From Mycobacterium lentiflavum (GTDB taxonomy: Bacteria > Actinomycetota > Actinomycetes > Mycobacteriales > Mycobacteriaceae), in NCBI RefSeq assembly GCF_022374895.2, contig NZ_CP092423.2, positions 3,286,001-3,350,000 of the forward strand: a stretch of DNA of 64,000 nt, written 5' to 3'. Below, piece by piece: positions 34,326 to 42,927 of the stretch. Numbering within the stretch: position 1 is the stretch's first letter; each line of letters begins with the position of its first letter. The notes beneath the pieces were generated by a model. It saw only the letters and a program-made list of their open reading frames with translations. It was not told the origin of the DNA and did no database searches. The translations under genes were made by a program, and so were the position numbers.

Positions 34326-35651
34326 ATGGACCAGGCAGACACCGCGCGTCCGGACCGCAATTTAGCGGTGGATTACTACCGCGTCTCGGGCGTGATTCTG
34401 ATCGTGCTGGGGCACTGGCTGGCCGGATCCGTGACCTACCACGACGGGCATTTCGGACGGCAGAATCCGCTCGTCGATATGCCCTGGACGCAGTGGCTGA
34501 CCTGGCCGTTTCAGGCGGTGCCGGTGTTCTTCCTGGTGGCCGGTTATGCGGGTGCGGTGTCCTGGACGCATCACCGCGAGAGCGGCGGGGTATCGCGCCA
34601 GGCCTGGCTTCGGCGTCGGCTCGCGCGCGTTCTGGGTCCGACAGTGGTGTACGTCGCGCTGGTGTCGGCGATCGTGGTGGCCGCGGCGGGCTACGGAGTC
34701 GGCGGTTCGCTACTGGAATATGCGGGCTGGGCGGTCGCGATGCACCTATGGTTCCTCGCCGTATACGTGTTGGTGGTTTCGCTGACGCCGGTTGCGATTG
34801 CCGCACAACGCCGTTGGGGGCTCTGGGTGCCGGTAGTGATCGCAGTGGCAGTCACGGTGGTCGACACCATGTTGAAGCGGGGCCCGCTGCATGATCTCGG
34901 TTGGCTGAACTACCTGTTGTGCTGGGGAACGCTGTACCAGCTCGGCATCGCTTGGCATGGTGGGCTATTGGCCGGCCGTAGGCCCCTGCTGCTCGCCAGC
35001 GGATCCGGGGTAGCACTGGCGCTGCTGATCTGGCTGGCGGGTTATCCGGTGAGCATGATCGGCATCCCCGGCCAAGCCGTGCAGAACACCTCACCTCCGA
35101 CGGTGGCCATGCTCGCATTCGGCTGCGCGCAGGCCGGAATCGCGATGGCGGCCGCACCGGCGCTCAATCGCATCCTGCGCGCGGGCGCGATCCAACGGGT
35201 GCTCGCCGTCGGCAACAACAATGTGATGGCCCTCTACCTGTGGCACATGATTCCCGTCGTGATCGTGGCGCTGGTCGGTTACCCGGCCGGCGTGTTGATG
35301 CAACCATCGGAGGGCACGGCCGCGTGGTGGCTGGGCCGGCTGCAATGGGTTGCCATCCTGGGACTCGTGACGGCGGTCGAGATGGTGTTGTTGTGGTGGG
35401 GACGGCGGCTGTTCGCCGCGCCACTCCCCCTGCTCGGCATCCCGCTGCCGCTGGGCTGGGCCGAACCGGTCATGTTGCTGGGTGCCGTGCTGGCGGCATA
35501 CGGCCTTGAGTTCGTCGCCGCCGACGGGTTCGCCCCGGATGGGCACTTTGCCCGGGTCACGGTCGCGGTCTTCGCGGTCGGTGCGCTACTGGTGGCGTTT
35601 CATCCCAACCAGGTCAGCTCGCGACCCGCCACGCCCGCACCCACGCCCTAG
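34326..35651 (+). CDS. Acyltransferase-3 family membrane protein
   Basis: A 441-residue polytopic membrane protein with about ten hydrophobic segments. The N-terminus RNLAVDYYRVSGVILIVLGH has the family's cytosolic Arg/His start, and the second segment region reads FQAVPVFFLVAGYAGAVSW. Acyltransferase-3 proteins move acetyl or other acyl groups onto sugars or lipids across the membrane. The ATG at 34326 precedes the conserved start. The C-terminus is a short Pro-rich tail. The small IdeR-linked gene follows 55 bases later on the same strand. Confidence 0.82.
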   Translation: MDQADTARPDRNLAVDYYRVSGVILIVLGHWLAGSVTYHDGHFGRQNPLVDMPWTQWLTWPFQAVPVFFLVAGYAGAVSWTHHRESGGVSRQAWLRRRLARVLGPTVVYVALVSAIVVAAAGYGVGGSLLEYAGWAVAMHLWFLAVYVLVVSLTPVAIAAQRRWGLWVPVVIAVAVTVVDTMLKRGPLHDLGWLNYLLCWGTLYQLGIAWHGGLLAGRRPLLLASGSGVALALLIWLAGYPVSMIGIPGQAVQNTSPPTVAMLAFGCAQAGIAMAAAPALNRILRAGAIQRVLAVGNNNVMALYLWHMIPVVIVALVGYPAGVLMQPSEGTAAWWLGRLQWVAILGLVTAVEMVLLWWGRRLFAAPLPLLGIPLPLGWAEPVMLLGAVLAAYGLEFVAADGFAPDGHFARVTVAVFAVGALLVAFHPNQVSSRPATPAPTP

Positions 35652-35667
35652 CTCATTGTGCTGTTAG

Positions 35668-35686
35668 TTTGGGTAGGCTAACCTCT
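35668..35686 (+). promoter_or_regulatory. IdeR-like iron box
   Basis: tttGGGTAGGCTAACCTct matches 15 of 19 positions of the mycobacterial IdeR consensus TTAGGTTAGGCTAACCTAA. It sits 20 bases before the start of the small Cys-rich gene, where an iron-bound repressor would block transcription. Confidence 0.6.
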
Positions 35687-35706
35687 GCATGACAGGAGGC
35701 TTGGCC

Positions 35707-35928
35707 GTGACACTTGCATTGCCGATCGATCCGCACGCCGACGCTTCTCGACGTGCGTGGCTGCCCTGCCCCAATTGCGAATGGGGCCGCGACAAGTGCG
35801 TGCAGTGCCGCGGCAGCGGCAACTGCACTTTCCATTGGCAGTACCTGTTGAGCAATCACGCAATGCGCCTGCACCTGCAATGCCCGGGCTGTGCGACCTT
35901 GTGGTCGATCGACACTCGTCATCACTGA
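35707..35928 (+). CDS. Small Cys-rich (zinc-ribbon-like) protein
   Basis: A 73-residue protein with three Cys pairs: CPNCEW, CVQCRGSGNC and CPGC. The layout resembles a zinc ribbon or DnaJ-type Cys-rich knuckle, so metal or nucleic-acid binding is possible. AGGAGG at 35694-35699 is placed for the GTG at 35707; the ATG at 35689 would lie beside the IdeR-like box and ahead of the ribosome site. An iron-repressed small metal protein is the best inference. I do not recognise a named family. Confidence 0.7.
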   Translation: MTLALPIDPHADASRRAWLPCPNCEWGRDKCVQCRGSGNCTFHWQYLLSNHAMRLHLQCPGCATLWSIDTRHH

Positions 35929-36070
35929 CGCCTGGCTTCACATCGCCCGTTGTCAGCGGGTTCGATCGAGCCCGCGCTCGGGCGAATGCGACTAGCGTCC
36001 GTTTCGGAACTGGCAGATCGGCGACGACACGATCGCGTATTCGTCGACGTGATACCGAATTACGCGTGCG

Positions 36071-36712
36071 CTAACCCTCGCTGAACGCGTCGGGCAGCGG
36101 CCGCCGACAGACTTCGCGGGCCTCGTCGGCACCCAGCCCAAACAGGCGCAACACGTTTTCGGTGACGGTGTCGGCGGCACCTGCGTCGTCACGGTCCGGA
36201 TCGTCGCGCAGTAGCTTTCCGAGGCCGAGCAGCGCACCACCGGCCATGGCGAGGGCGAGCTCCGGGTCGTCGACGTCGAACCTGCCCGCATCGACGCCGG
36301 CTTTGATATCGCGCAGCGCCCGGGGAGCCAGGCCCCGGTCGGACGACAGCAAGGCCGGTCCATGCGCCAGCAGTATCTCGCTCTCCTGGGGCCGCTGACG
36401 AAACAGCCGACCGGTCAGCCGGAAACTGGCGGCGAAGGTTTCGGCCGGATCCTCGATCGATTCGGTGAGCCGGTCCAGCATTGCCCCGTGGGCATCGAGC
36501 ACGTCGGCGACCGCGGCCTCGAACAACTGCTCCTTGGTGTCGAAGTGGTTGTAGAAAGAACCCATTCCGACGTCGGCGGCCTGGGTGATCTCTAGCACCG
36601 GCACGTTGAGTTTGCCTTCGGCGATCATCCGCTGCGCGGCCTTGATCAGCGCCGCCCTGGTGCGCTGCTTGCGCCGCTGAAGACGATTGGGCTGGTCGAC
36701 TTCCTCGGGCAT
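36071..36712 (-). CDS. TetR family regulator of the aromatic catabolic cluster
   Basis: A 213-residue TetR protein. The HTH reads LEITQAADVGMGSFYNHF, followed by DTKEQLFEAA. The basic N-terminus (RLQRRKQRTRAALIKAAQRM) is typical. It diverges from the ring-cleavage operon across a short gap holding two copies of a TGASGATTTCGTCA site. The ATG at 36712 gives MPEEVDQPNR; the frame can also start at 36739, closer to the operator. It probably represses both directions until an aromatic acid or its CoA ester binds. Confidence 0.87.
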   Translation of the reverse strand: MPEEVDQPNRLQRRKQRTRAALIKAAQRMIAEGKLNVPVLEITQAADVGMGSFYNHFDTKEQLFEAAVADVLDAHGAMLDRLTESIEDPAETFAASFRLTGRLFRQRPQESEILLAHGPALLSSDRGLAPRALRDIKAGVDAGRFDVDDPELALAMAGGALLGLGKLLRDDPDRDDAGAADTVTENVLRLFGLGADEAREVCRRPLPDAFSEG

Positions 36713-36742
36713 GACGCTCACCCACAGAGTATGCATCACTTT

Positions 36743-36799
36743 TGAGGATTTCGTCAGAACCCTTGACCGAGCGTTGTCTCGTATGTGACGATTTCGTCA
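36743..36799. promoter_or_regulatory. Paired TetR operators of the divergent promoter
   Basis: TGACGATTTCGTCA (36786-36799) has perfect TGACGA/TCGTCA arms around TT. A second copy, TGAGGATTTCGTCA (36743-36756), differs by one base. Their centres are 43 bases apart, near four helical turns, so two dimers would bind the same face of the DNA. Confidence 0.65.
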
Positions 36800-36802
36800 G
36801 TT

Positions 36803-37936
36803 ATGTTTTCTCAAGCCAGCGACACGCACCGAGATCTGCACAGCGAGCAGGGTGCACTCCCGGGCGAACCCAGCGGCCGGTCGCGGAACCCGGCGATCAA
36901 GGTTGTCGACATCGCGTGGCTCGAATTCGAGAAGCCGGACCTGGCCCGCTCCGAGGCATTCGCGCGGGCGTTCGGCTTTCAGTCGGCACAGGGCAGCCCG
37001 GAGGAAATTCAACTGCGTGGTACCCAGGCGGGTGCACCGTGCGTGATCCTGCGGCGCGGACCGCGAACGCGGTACACCGGCGCGGCCTTTCGGGCCGGCG
37101 ATGAGGCCGACGTGCGGCGGCTGGCCGACCGGTGCGGCACCCGCGCGCGGCCGCTGCCGGATTCTCTCGGCGGTGTGAAGGTCGACCTGATCGACCCCAG
37201 CGGCATGCCGGTCCGCGTGGTCGCCGGCATGCACGAGCTGCCGGAAGTGGCGAGCCAACAGTCCCACACATTCAACTTCGGAGACCACCCGCGGCGCATC
37301 AATGCCTGCCAGCGTCCGCCACGGGTGCCGGCACGAGTGCAGCGCCTGGGGCACCTGGTGGTGCAGACCACGAAATACCTCGAAACCCTGAACTGGTATC
37401 TGGACAATCTGGGGATGGTCGTCAGCGACTTCCTGTTCTTTCCGGGGCAGCGCGAACGCGGACCGACCATGAGCTTCATCCGTTGCGATCGAGGATCCAC
37501 TCCCGCCGATCACCACACACTGGCGGTTGCTCTGGGGCCGGCGAACCGCTACGTCCATTCCGCTTATCAGGTCAGCGATCTCGATGCCCTGGCCGCGGGC
37601 GGGGAATACCTGCGCGAGTGTGGCTACGTTCGGTCGTGGGGAATCGGCAGGCACATCCAGGGCAGCCAGATCTTCGACTATTGGCGCGATCCCGACGGTT
37701 TTCTGGTCGAGCATTTCGCCGACGGAGACCTGTTCGACAACACCGTCGAACCCGGCTGGGCACCGCTGCGCGCGTCCGGCTTGGCCCAGTGGGGACCGGC
37801 GGCGACCAGAGACTTTCTGGGAACTGATCTGAAATCAGCTCGCCACGAACTGGTTTCGATGATCACCGCGCTGCGCGCCCGCAACGAATTCGATATCAAC
37901 CGCCTCATCGGTCTACTGAAGGTGCCCACATCATGA
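36803..37936 (+). CDS. Two-domain VOC extradiol dioxygenase-like protein
   Basis: A 377-residue protein with two vicinal-oxygen-chelate modules, as in BphC/HsaC type extradiol dioxygenases. The Fe(II) ligands in the C-terminal module are kept: H184 in RLGHLVVQTTKY, H252 in YVHSAYQVSD and E303 in DGFLVEHFADGD. It should cleave a catechol-like ring next to its hydroxyls. The ATG at 36803 is chosen because an earlier GTG at 36785 would place the operator inside the gene; the message may be near-leaderless. The FAH gene overlaps its stop (ATGA). Confidence 0.82.
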   Translation: MFSQASDTHRDLHSEQGALPGEPSGRSRNPAIKVVDIAWLEFEKPDLARSEAFARAFGFQSAQGSPEEIQLRGTQAGAPCVILRRGPRTRYTGAAFRAGDEADVRRLADRCGTRARPLPDSLGGVKVDLIDPSGMPVRVVAGMHELPEVASQQSHTFNFGDHPRRINACQRPPRVPARVQRLGHLVVQTTKYLETLNWYLDNLGMVVSDFLFFPGQRERGPTMSFIRCDRGSTPADHHTLAVALGPANRYVHSAYQVSDLDALAAGGEYLRECGYVRSWGIGRHIQGSQIFDYWRDPDGFLVEHFADGDLFDNTVEPGWAPLRASGLAQWGPAATRDFLGTDLKSARHELVSMITALRARNEFDINRLIGLLKVPTS

Positions 37937-38868
37937 CCGTTTCCGTCCTGCGCACTGCCGACGCCTGGTGGCTCAAAACCGGGCCTAGCGCGGCGAAGAT
38001 CGACACCGCGGCAACGACGACCGGCGCACTGCTGGCGGATCGAGCGGCAATCGACGCCGCCGCGAATGCCGACACCGTCGGAGTAGGCGACCTCCCGCTG
38101 CTTTCGCCGGTGACCCGGCCGTGCCGAGTGGTGGCTCAAATGACCAACTTTGAGTCGCACGTCAGGGACGCGGGCATGGACCCGGCCTCGGTTCCGCTGA
38201 CGTTCTTTCGCAAGGCCTCTGCATCGATCACCGGTCCGTACGACGAGATCGTCAAACCGCCACACGTTCAGCTGCTCGACTACGAGGTGGAAATCGGGCT
38301 GGTGATCGGGCGCGCAATCCCGGTCGGCACCACCATTTCCGAGGCGAACCTGGCCGAGTTCATCGCCGGATTGGTGGTCACCAATGACGTTTCGGCCCGC
38401 GACGTCCAGCTTCCGCAAACCCAGTTCTACGAGGCCAAGTCGTACCCGACGTTCACCCCGGTGGGACCGGAGCTGGTGTTGCTGACGCCCGACGAGCTCG
38501 ACCGCTTCGGCGATCTGCGGCTGCGTCTGAGTGTCAATGGCGTCGAACGGCAGAACGCTCTGGTCGACGGGGACATGTTGTATCGGCCGCTGCAAGCTCT
38601 GCAGTCACTCACCCAGTTCCAGGAACTCGCCCCGGGCGACTTGGTGCTCACCGGCACCCCGGCCGGCACCGCGCTCAGCGCTCCACCCAAGCCGCTGGCG
38701 ATGATCGGGAACCTGCTACCGACCTCGCTGAAGTGGAGGGTGTTCTTCAGCCGTCAGGCCGGCAACCCGAAATATCTGCGACACGGTGACATCGTCGAGG
38801 CGTCGGTCGCCACCGACGACGGAGCCGTCGACCTCGGATCACAGCGCAACGCAGTCCGATTCGCTTGA
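37933..38868 (+). CDS. Fumarylacetoacetate hydrolase family protein
   Basis: A 311-residue FAH-fold protein. Metal ligands of the family are seen in LLDYEVEIGLVIGR (E-x-E type) and GLVVTNDVSARDVQ; GDLVLTGTPAGTA is the C-terminal signature. It should act on a ring-cleavage product, as acylpyruvate hydrolase, hydratase or decarboxylase. The ATG overlaps the dioxygenase stop and its own stop overlaps the monooxygenase start, so all three genes form one coupled operon. Confidence 0.87.
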   Translation: MTVSVLRTADAWWLKTGPSAAKIDTAATTTGALLADRAAIDAAANADTVGVGDLPLLSPVTRPCRVVAQMTNFESHVRDAGMDPASVPLTFFRKASASITGPYDEIVKPPHVQLLDYEVEIGLVIGRAIPVGTTISEANLAEFIAGLVVTNDVSARDVQLPQTQFYEAKSYPTFTPVGPELVLLTPDELDRFGDLRLRLSVNGVERQNALVDGDMLYRPLQALQSLTQFQELAPGDLVLTGTPAGTALSAPPKPLAMIGNLLPTSLKWRVFFSRQAGNPKYLRHGDIVEASVATDDGAVDLGSQRNAVRFA

Positions 38869-40424
38869 GCGCTAAGGCTATTCGGCGCGTTCCCGTTGTG
38901 ATCGTCGGCGCCGGACCCACCGGCATCACCGCCGCTACCCTGTTGGCTCAGTACGGCGTGGACAGCCTGGTCCTCGATCGCTGGCGCGGCGTCTATCCAC
39001 AACCGCGCGCCGTCCACCTGGACGACGAGGTTTACCGCGTTATCGCCCGGCTTGGCATCGCCGACGAGTTCGCCGCTATTTCGCGGCCGGCGCTGGGCTT
39101 GCGATTGCTCGACGGATGCCTGCGCGTCCTCGCCGAATTCACTCGCGATACGGCCCGCAGCCGCAACGGATTTCCGCAGGCCAACATGTTCGACCAACCG
39201 GAGTTGGAGGCACTGCTGCGGTCAAACCTCGAGCGGCACCCACCGGCTGAGCTGCGCGGCGACGTCGAGGTTACCGACGTGACCGACACCGGACAATGCG
39301 TGCGCGTCACCTTCACCGACCATACCGACGGCACCGTGCACCAGGTCGATACCGACTATCTGCTGGGTTGCGACGGAGCCAACAGCCTGGTGCGCGCCCA
39401 AATAGGGTCAGCCATGCGGGATTTGAACTTCGAACAGCGCTGGCTGGTCATCGACGTCGCCACCGACGCCGACCTGCGCCAGTGGGAAGGCGTGCACCAA
39501 GTGTGCGATCCGACTCGCGCGGGTACCTACATGCGCATCGGAGCGTCACGCTACCGCTGGGAGTTTCAGTTGCTCGACGGCGAATGTGCCGATGAATTCG
39601 GCACTCTGACTGCCCTGCGGCCGCTGATCGCACCTTGGACTGCCGGTGTCGAGGACCATGAACTGGTGCTGCTACGCGTCACGGAGTACACGTTTCGCGC
39701 TCAGATCGCCGAGCGCTGGCGCCGGGCCAACATCTTCATCCTCGGTGACGCGGCGCACCTGACTCCCCCGTTTATCGGCCAAGGCATGGGAGCCGGGATG
39801 CGCGACGCGATGAATCTCGCCTGGAAGATCGCCGGAGTTCACCATGGCAACCTCGCTCCGGCCGTTCTGGATACCTATGAGCAGGAACGTAAACCGCACG
39901 CCCGAAGCCTGATTCGGTTGGCACTCAACGTCGGTCGCGCGATGACCGGGGGCGCCCGAGTGGGCAACGTGCTGCGCCGCGTGGTCCTGCCCCGACTGCG
40001 GCTGCTCCCTGGATTGCGCGACAAAGTGGTCGACTCCACCACACCGGCACTGCGATCTTCTGCGTTGGTGTGCAGATCACGCCGACCCGGCCAGCTGGCC
40101 GGCACGCTATGCCCAAACCCACGGCTGGCCGATGATCAGCGGCTCGACGAGGTGTTGGGCAGCGGCTTCGGCCTGATCACCACCCGCAGCCCAAACGCCG
40201 CCGATGAAGCCGCGCTTGCGCAGCGCGGCTTCATCGTGCTGGTTACCCAGCCAGGCGACGAACTCGCGCACTGGCTGCGCGACGGCCACGCCGCGGCCGC
40301 GCTGGTCCGCCCGGATCGGGCGGTCATGCGCGCTGGGCGCGACGTCGGCGCGCTGTGCGCATGGGCATGCGGCATCGTGGATGGCCGGTTCAGTCCGACG
40401 CTTAAGTCGGGCGCGCGACGATGA
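38865..40424 (+). CDS. FAD-dependent aromatic hydroxylase (MhpA-like)
   Basis: A 519-residue class A flavoprotein monooxygenase. The FAD/NADPH motifs are VVIVGAGPTGITAATLLAQ (GxGxxG), LLGCDGANSLVRAQIG (DG) and ILGDAAHLTPPFIGQGMGAG (GD). It resembles 3-(3-hydroxyphenyl)propionate hydroxylases, which make a catechol that the adjacent dioxygenase could cleave. The start is a TTG at 38865 overlapping the FAH stop (TTGA). The 3' end overlaps the convergent stress-protein gene by 23 bases. Confidence 0.87.
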   Translation: MSAKAIRRVPVVIVGAGPTGITAATLLAQYGVDSLVLDRWRGVYPQPRAVHLDDEVYRVIARLGIADEFAAISRPALGLRLLDGCLRVLAEFTRDTARSRNGFPQANMFDQPELEALLRSNLERHPPAELRGDVEVTDVTDTGQCVRVTFTDHTDGTVHQVDTDYLLGCDGANSLVRAQIGSAMRDLNFEQRWLVIDVATDADLRQWEGVHQVCDPTRAGTYMRIGASRYRWEFQLLDGECADEFGTLTALRPLIAPWTAGVEDHELVLLRVTEYTFRAQIAERWRRANIFILGDAAHLTPPFIGQGMGAGMRDAMNLAWKIAGVHHGNLAPAVLDTYEQERKPHARSLIRLALNVGRAMTGGARVGNVLRRVVLPRLRLLPGLRDKVVDSTTPALRSSALVCRSRRPGQLAGTLCPNPRLADDQRLDEVLGSGFGLITTRSPNAADEAALAQRGFIVLVTQPGDELAHWLRDGHAAAALVRPDRAVMRAGRDVGALCAWACGIVDGRFSPTLKSGARR

Positions 40425-41289
40425 CCGGTACCAACACCGAATGCAGGACGGTATTGCTGACCGACCCCAGGATCAGACCGGTGAGACCACCGCGGCCGTG
40501 ACTGCCCACCACCACCAGCTGCGCCTCTAAGGACTTCGTCTGTTGAATGATCTGTTGGGCGGGCAGATCCCGAACCAGGAGCCGACGCACTGTGACATCG
40601 GGATATTGTTCGTGCCAACCGGCCAGCCTTTCGGTGAGACTGCGCTCGGCCTCGGCCTCGACCGACTCCCAGTCGAATGCTGGAAGTTCGAGAATTGCGA
40701 CGTCACTCCATGCGTGCAGAGCGACCAGATCGACTCCCCGGCGAGACGCTTGATCGAACGCGATCGCCGTCGCGAGTTCCGACGCCGGTGAACCGTCGAT
40801 TCCCACCAGAACGGGGCCGTGCTGCGGGTCCGGCACGTCTTCGTCGCGGATGACCGCGACCGGGCACTTAGCGTGGCGCACCACAGTTGAACTAACCGAA
40901 CCGAGCACCCCGCGCGCCAGCAGCCCGCGACCCGAGCTGCCCACGACGATCATCTCGGCGTCGTCGGACATCTTGATCAGGGCCAGCGCGGGAGTCGAAT
41001 AGACGAACTCCTTGGTGATGGTGACCTGATGGCCCGCCGGCATCGCCTCCTCGGCCAATTTGAAGGCGTGAGCGAGTTGCTGGCGGCAATCGTCTTCCAG
41101 CTTTACCAACACGGAGTCGGGATAGGGAACCGGCGGCCAAGTAGTGGTGGGAGTCACCACCGCGTGGAAAAGGGTCAGCGGAATGTGGTGCATCGCCGCG
41201 TCCCGGGCCGCCCAGACAACGGCGGTGTCCGATGCGGCTGAGCCATCGACCGCGACAACGATACCGAGTGGTTTGACAGGTGCCGACAT
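40402..41289 (-). CDS. Universal stress protein, tandem UspA domains
   Basis: A 295-residue protein with two USP domains (about 9-147 and 158-293). Both have the ATP-binding end: GSSGRGLLARGVLGSVSSTV and GSHGRGGLTGLILGSVSNTV, each of the G-2x-G-9x-G-S type. It resembles the DosR-regulated Rv2005c/Rv2623 group of M. tuberculosis, which binds ATP and slows growth in hypoxia. The ATG at 41289 has AGGAGT upstream. A DosR-like box lies about 75 bases upstream of the start. Confidence 0.9.
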   Translation of the reverse strand: MSAPVKPLGIVVAVDGSAASDTAVVWAARDAAMHHIPLTLFHAVVTPTTTWPPVPYPDSVLVKLEDDCRQQLAHAFKLAEEAMPAGHQVTITKEFVYSTPALALIKMSDDAEMIVVGSSGRGLLARGVLGSVSSTVVRHAKCPVAVIRDEDVPDPQHGPVLVGIDGSPASELATAIAFDQASRRGVDLVALHAWSDVAILELPAFDWESVEAEAERSLTERLAGWHEQYPDVTVRRLLVRDLPAQQIIQQTKSLEAQLVVVGSHGRGGLTGLILGSVSNTVLHSVLVPVIVARPT

Positions 41290-41362
41290 TTCGTACTCCT
41301 TTCGTCAGGAGTAACGCTATTGACCGGCAGGGTGTCGGTCGTGAGGCTTTGGTCCCCAACCA

Positions 41363-41380
41363 CCGGGACTTCAGGACCTT
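41363..41380 (-). promoter_or_regulatory. Candidate DosR box before the universal stress gene
   Basis: On the plus strand it reads ccGGGACTTCAGGACCtt; the core matches GGGACTTTAGTCCC at 11 or 12 of 14 positions, with a perfect left arm. It is 74-91 bases upstream of the stress-protein start, a usual DosR distance. Confidence 0.5.
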
Positions 41381-41390
41381 CGCGAGGTGG

Positions 41391-41501
41391 TCACGGGTCG
41401 ACCGGTGTTCCCGTTGCGGCGCCCGGCGTCGAGCTATCGGTGTTGGCGGTCCTTGAACTCGTTGCAAGCCCTTCCGCGTCGATGACGAGCGCGTCGCTCA
41501 T
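41391..41501 (-). CDS. Possible 36-aa small ORF
   Basis: A minus-strand ATG at 41501, with GGAG about 9 bases upstream, opens 36 codons starting MSDALVIDAEGLATSSRTAN and ending just before the DosR-like box. The composition is plausible for a small soluble peptide, but no family is recognised and the frame is short. The rest of the 41290-41623 gap shows no gene. Confidence 0.2.
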   Translation of the reverse strand: MSDALVIDAEGLATSSRTANTDSSTPGAATGTPVDP

Positions 41502-41623
41502 GGAGTGCTCCGGTTCTCGCCCGTCCGTGACGGCGGGTCAGTTTGATGTACGGGATCCACACGCGACATCACACGCCCGAACTGCCGTCGCCGCAGTGAC
41601 CGCCGAGCGCGAGCGAAATTTGC

Positions 41624-42925
41624 TCAGCCGAACAGACTTTGCGCGATGTAGTGGCCCTCTGCCGGCGCGGGCGGAACTGCGAAGATAGCTGATCCGATGT
41701 GACGGATGTACTCATTGAGGAGGTCGTTGGCGCCCAGCCGGTTCTGCAAACGAATAAAATTTTGCGGATCATTTTGATACGAGACGAACAGCAGTCCAGC
41801 GTTCAGTTGGCCATTGGGGTCCAGGCCGTCGGTGTAATTGTAGGAGCGGCGGCGAATCATGATGCCGTCATTGTTTTCCCGGGCCGCCAAGCCGACGTGT
41901 GAGCGCGGATCGATCAGCGGTTCGCCGTCGGCGCCGTTGGCGGCGAAGTTCGGCGTGTCGAATTCGGCCTTGCCGCCAAGCGGCGCCCCTTCCTGCTTGG
42001 TCCGGCCGAAGATCTTCTGCTGGTTGCCGATCCGGTCGACGTCCCACGTCTCCAGCAGCATCCGGATCTTGCGAACGACCTGATACGTGCCGCCGTTCAT
42101 CCACGACTGGTCGCTGTTGTCGACCCAGACGAAACGTTCATACTCGGTCTCGGTGGCGACGTTGCGGGTACCGTCCTTGAATCCCAACAGGTTTCGCGGG
42201 GTCTGCTGACCGGAGCCGGCCGATGCTCGGCCGAAGCCCAGCACCGCCCAGAACGGGGACACGATATTGCGGCCGAGACGGGCCAGATTACGCACCGCGT
42301 GGTAGCAGACCTGCGGGTCGTCGGCGCAGGCTTGCACCGACAGATCGCCGCCGTGCAGCCTCGGATCGAGGTTGTCCCCGTTGAGCGGCGGCAGATCGGT
42401 AAATACCGCCGGACGCCGTGCGGCAAGACCGAACCGATCACCGAACAGCGACGGCCCCAATCCGATCGTGACGGTGAGACTGGCAGGGCTCAGCCCGTAG
42501 GCCTCCCCGGTATCGGTGGGAGGCTGCACCTCGACCTGCGGCTGGACCGTTCCGACGGGCTTACCCTGCTGCAGCACCGCCACCGCGGCCGACCAGCGCG
42601 CCAGCAGCGCCTGGACATCGGCACGAGCGGCGGCCGAAGCCAACGAAAACGACATAAAGACGGCGTAACGCTGTGGGAGCGTGGCGATTCCGCCCTGGTG
42701 CAGCTGGCCGTAGAAGGGATAGCTGCGGCGCATGTCCACGATGTCGTCATCGTCGCCGTGGTGCGCGGTCGCAGACGCGTAGCCGGCGAACCCGCCACCG
42801 ACGGCACCGACCGCGGCCCCGGTGAGACCGGCCAGCATCGCGCCGCCGAGCATTCGCCGCCGCGATACCGACGCGTCATCGGCCGGCGTCTCGACGCCGT
42901 CGACAGCCACCTCGTCGTCAGCCAT
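41624..42925 (-). CDS. efeB: Deferrochelatase/DyP-type peroxidase EfeB
   Basis: A 433-residue Dyp-type haem peroxidase of the EfeUOB system. A twin-arginine signal is present: SRRRMLGGAMLAGLTGAAVG. The DyP motif is LLGFKDGTRNVATE (GxxDG). It is exported by Tat and is thought to oxidise Fe(II) or release iron from haem for uptake by EfeU. It starts 2 bases after the efeO stop and ends the operon. Confidence 0.92.
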   Translation of the reverse strand: MADDEVAVDGVETPADDASVSRRRMLGGAMLAGLTGAAVGAVGGGFAGYASATAHHGDDDDIVDMRRSYPFYGQLHQGGIATLPQRYAVFMSFSLASAAARADVQALLARWSAAVAVLQQGKPVGTVQPQVEVQPPTDTGEAYGLSPASLTVTIGLGPSLFGDRFGLAARRPAVFTDLPPLNGDNLDPRLHGGDLSVQACADDPQVCYHAVRNLARLGRNIVSPFWAVLGFGRASAGSGQQTPRNLLGFKDGTRNVATETEYERFVWVDNSDQSWMNGGTYQVVRKIRMLLETWDVDRIGNQQKIFGRTKQEGAPLGGKAEFDTPNFAANGADGEPLIDPRSHVGLAARENNDGIMIRRRSYNYTDGLDPNGQLNAGLLFVSYQNDPQNFIRLQNRLGANDLLNEYIRHIGSAIFAVPPAPAEGHYIAQSLFG

Positions 42926-42927
42926 GA

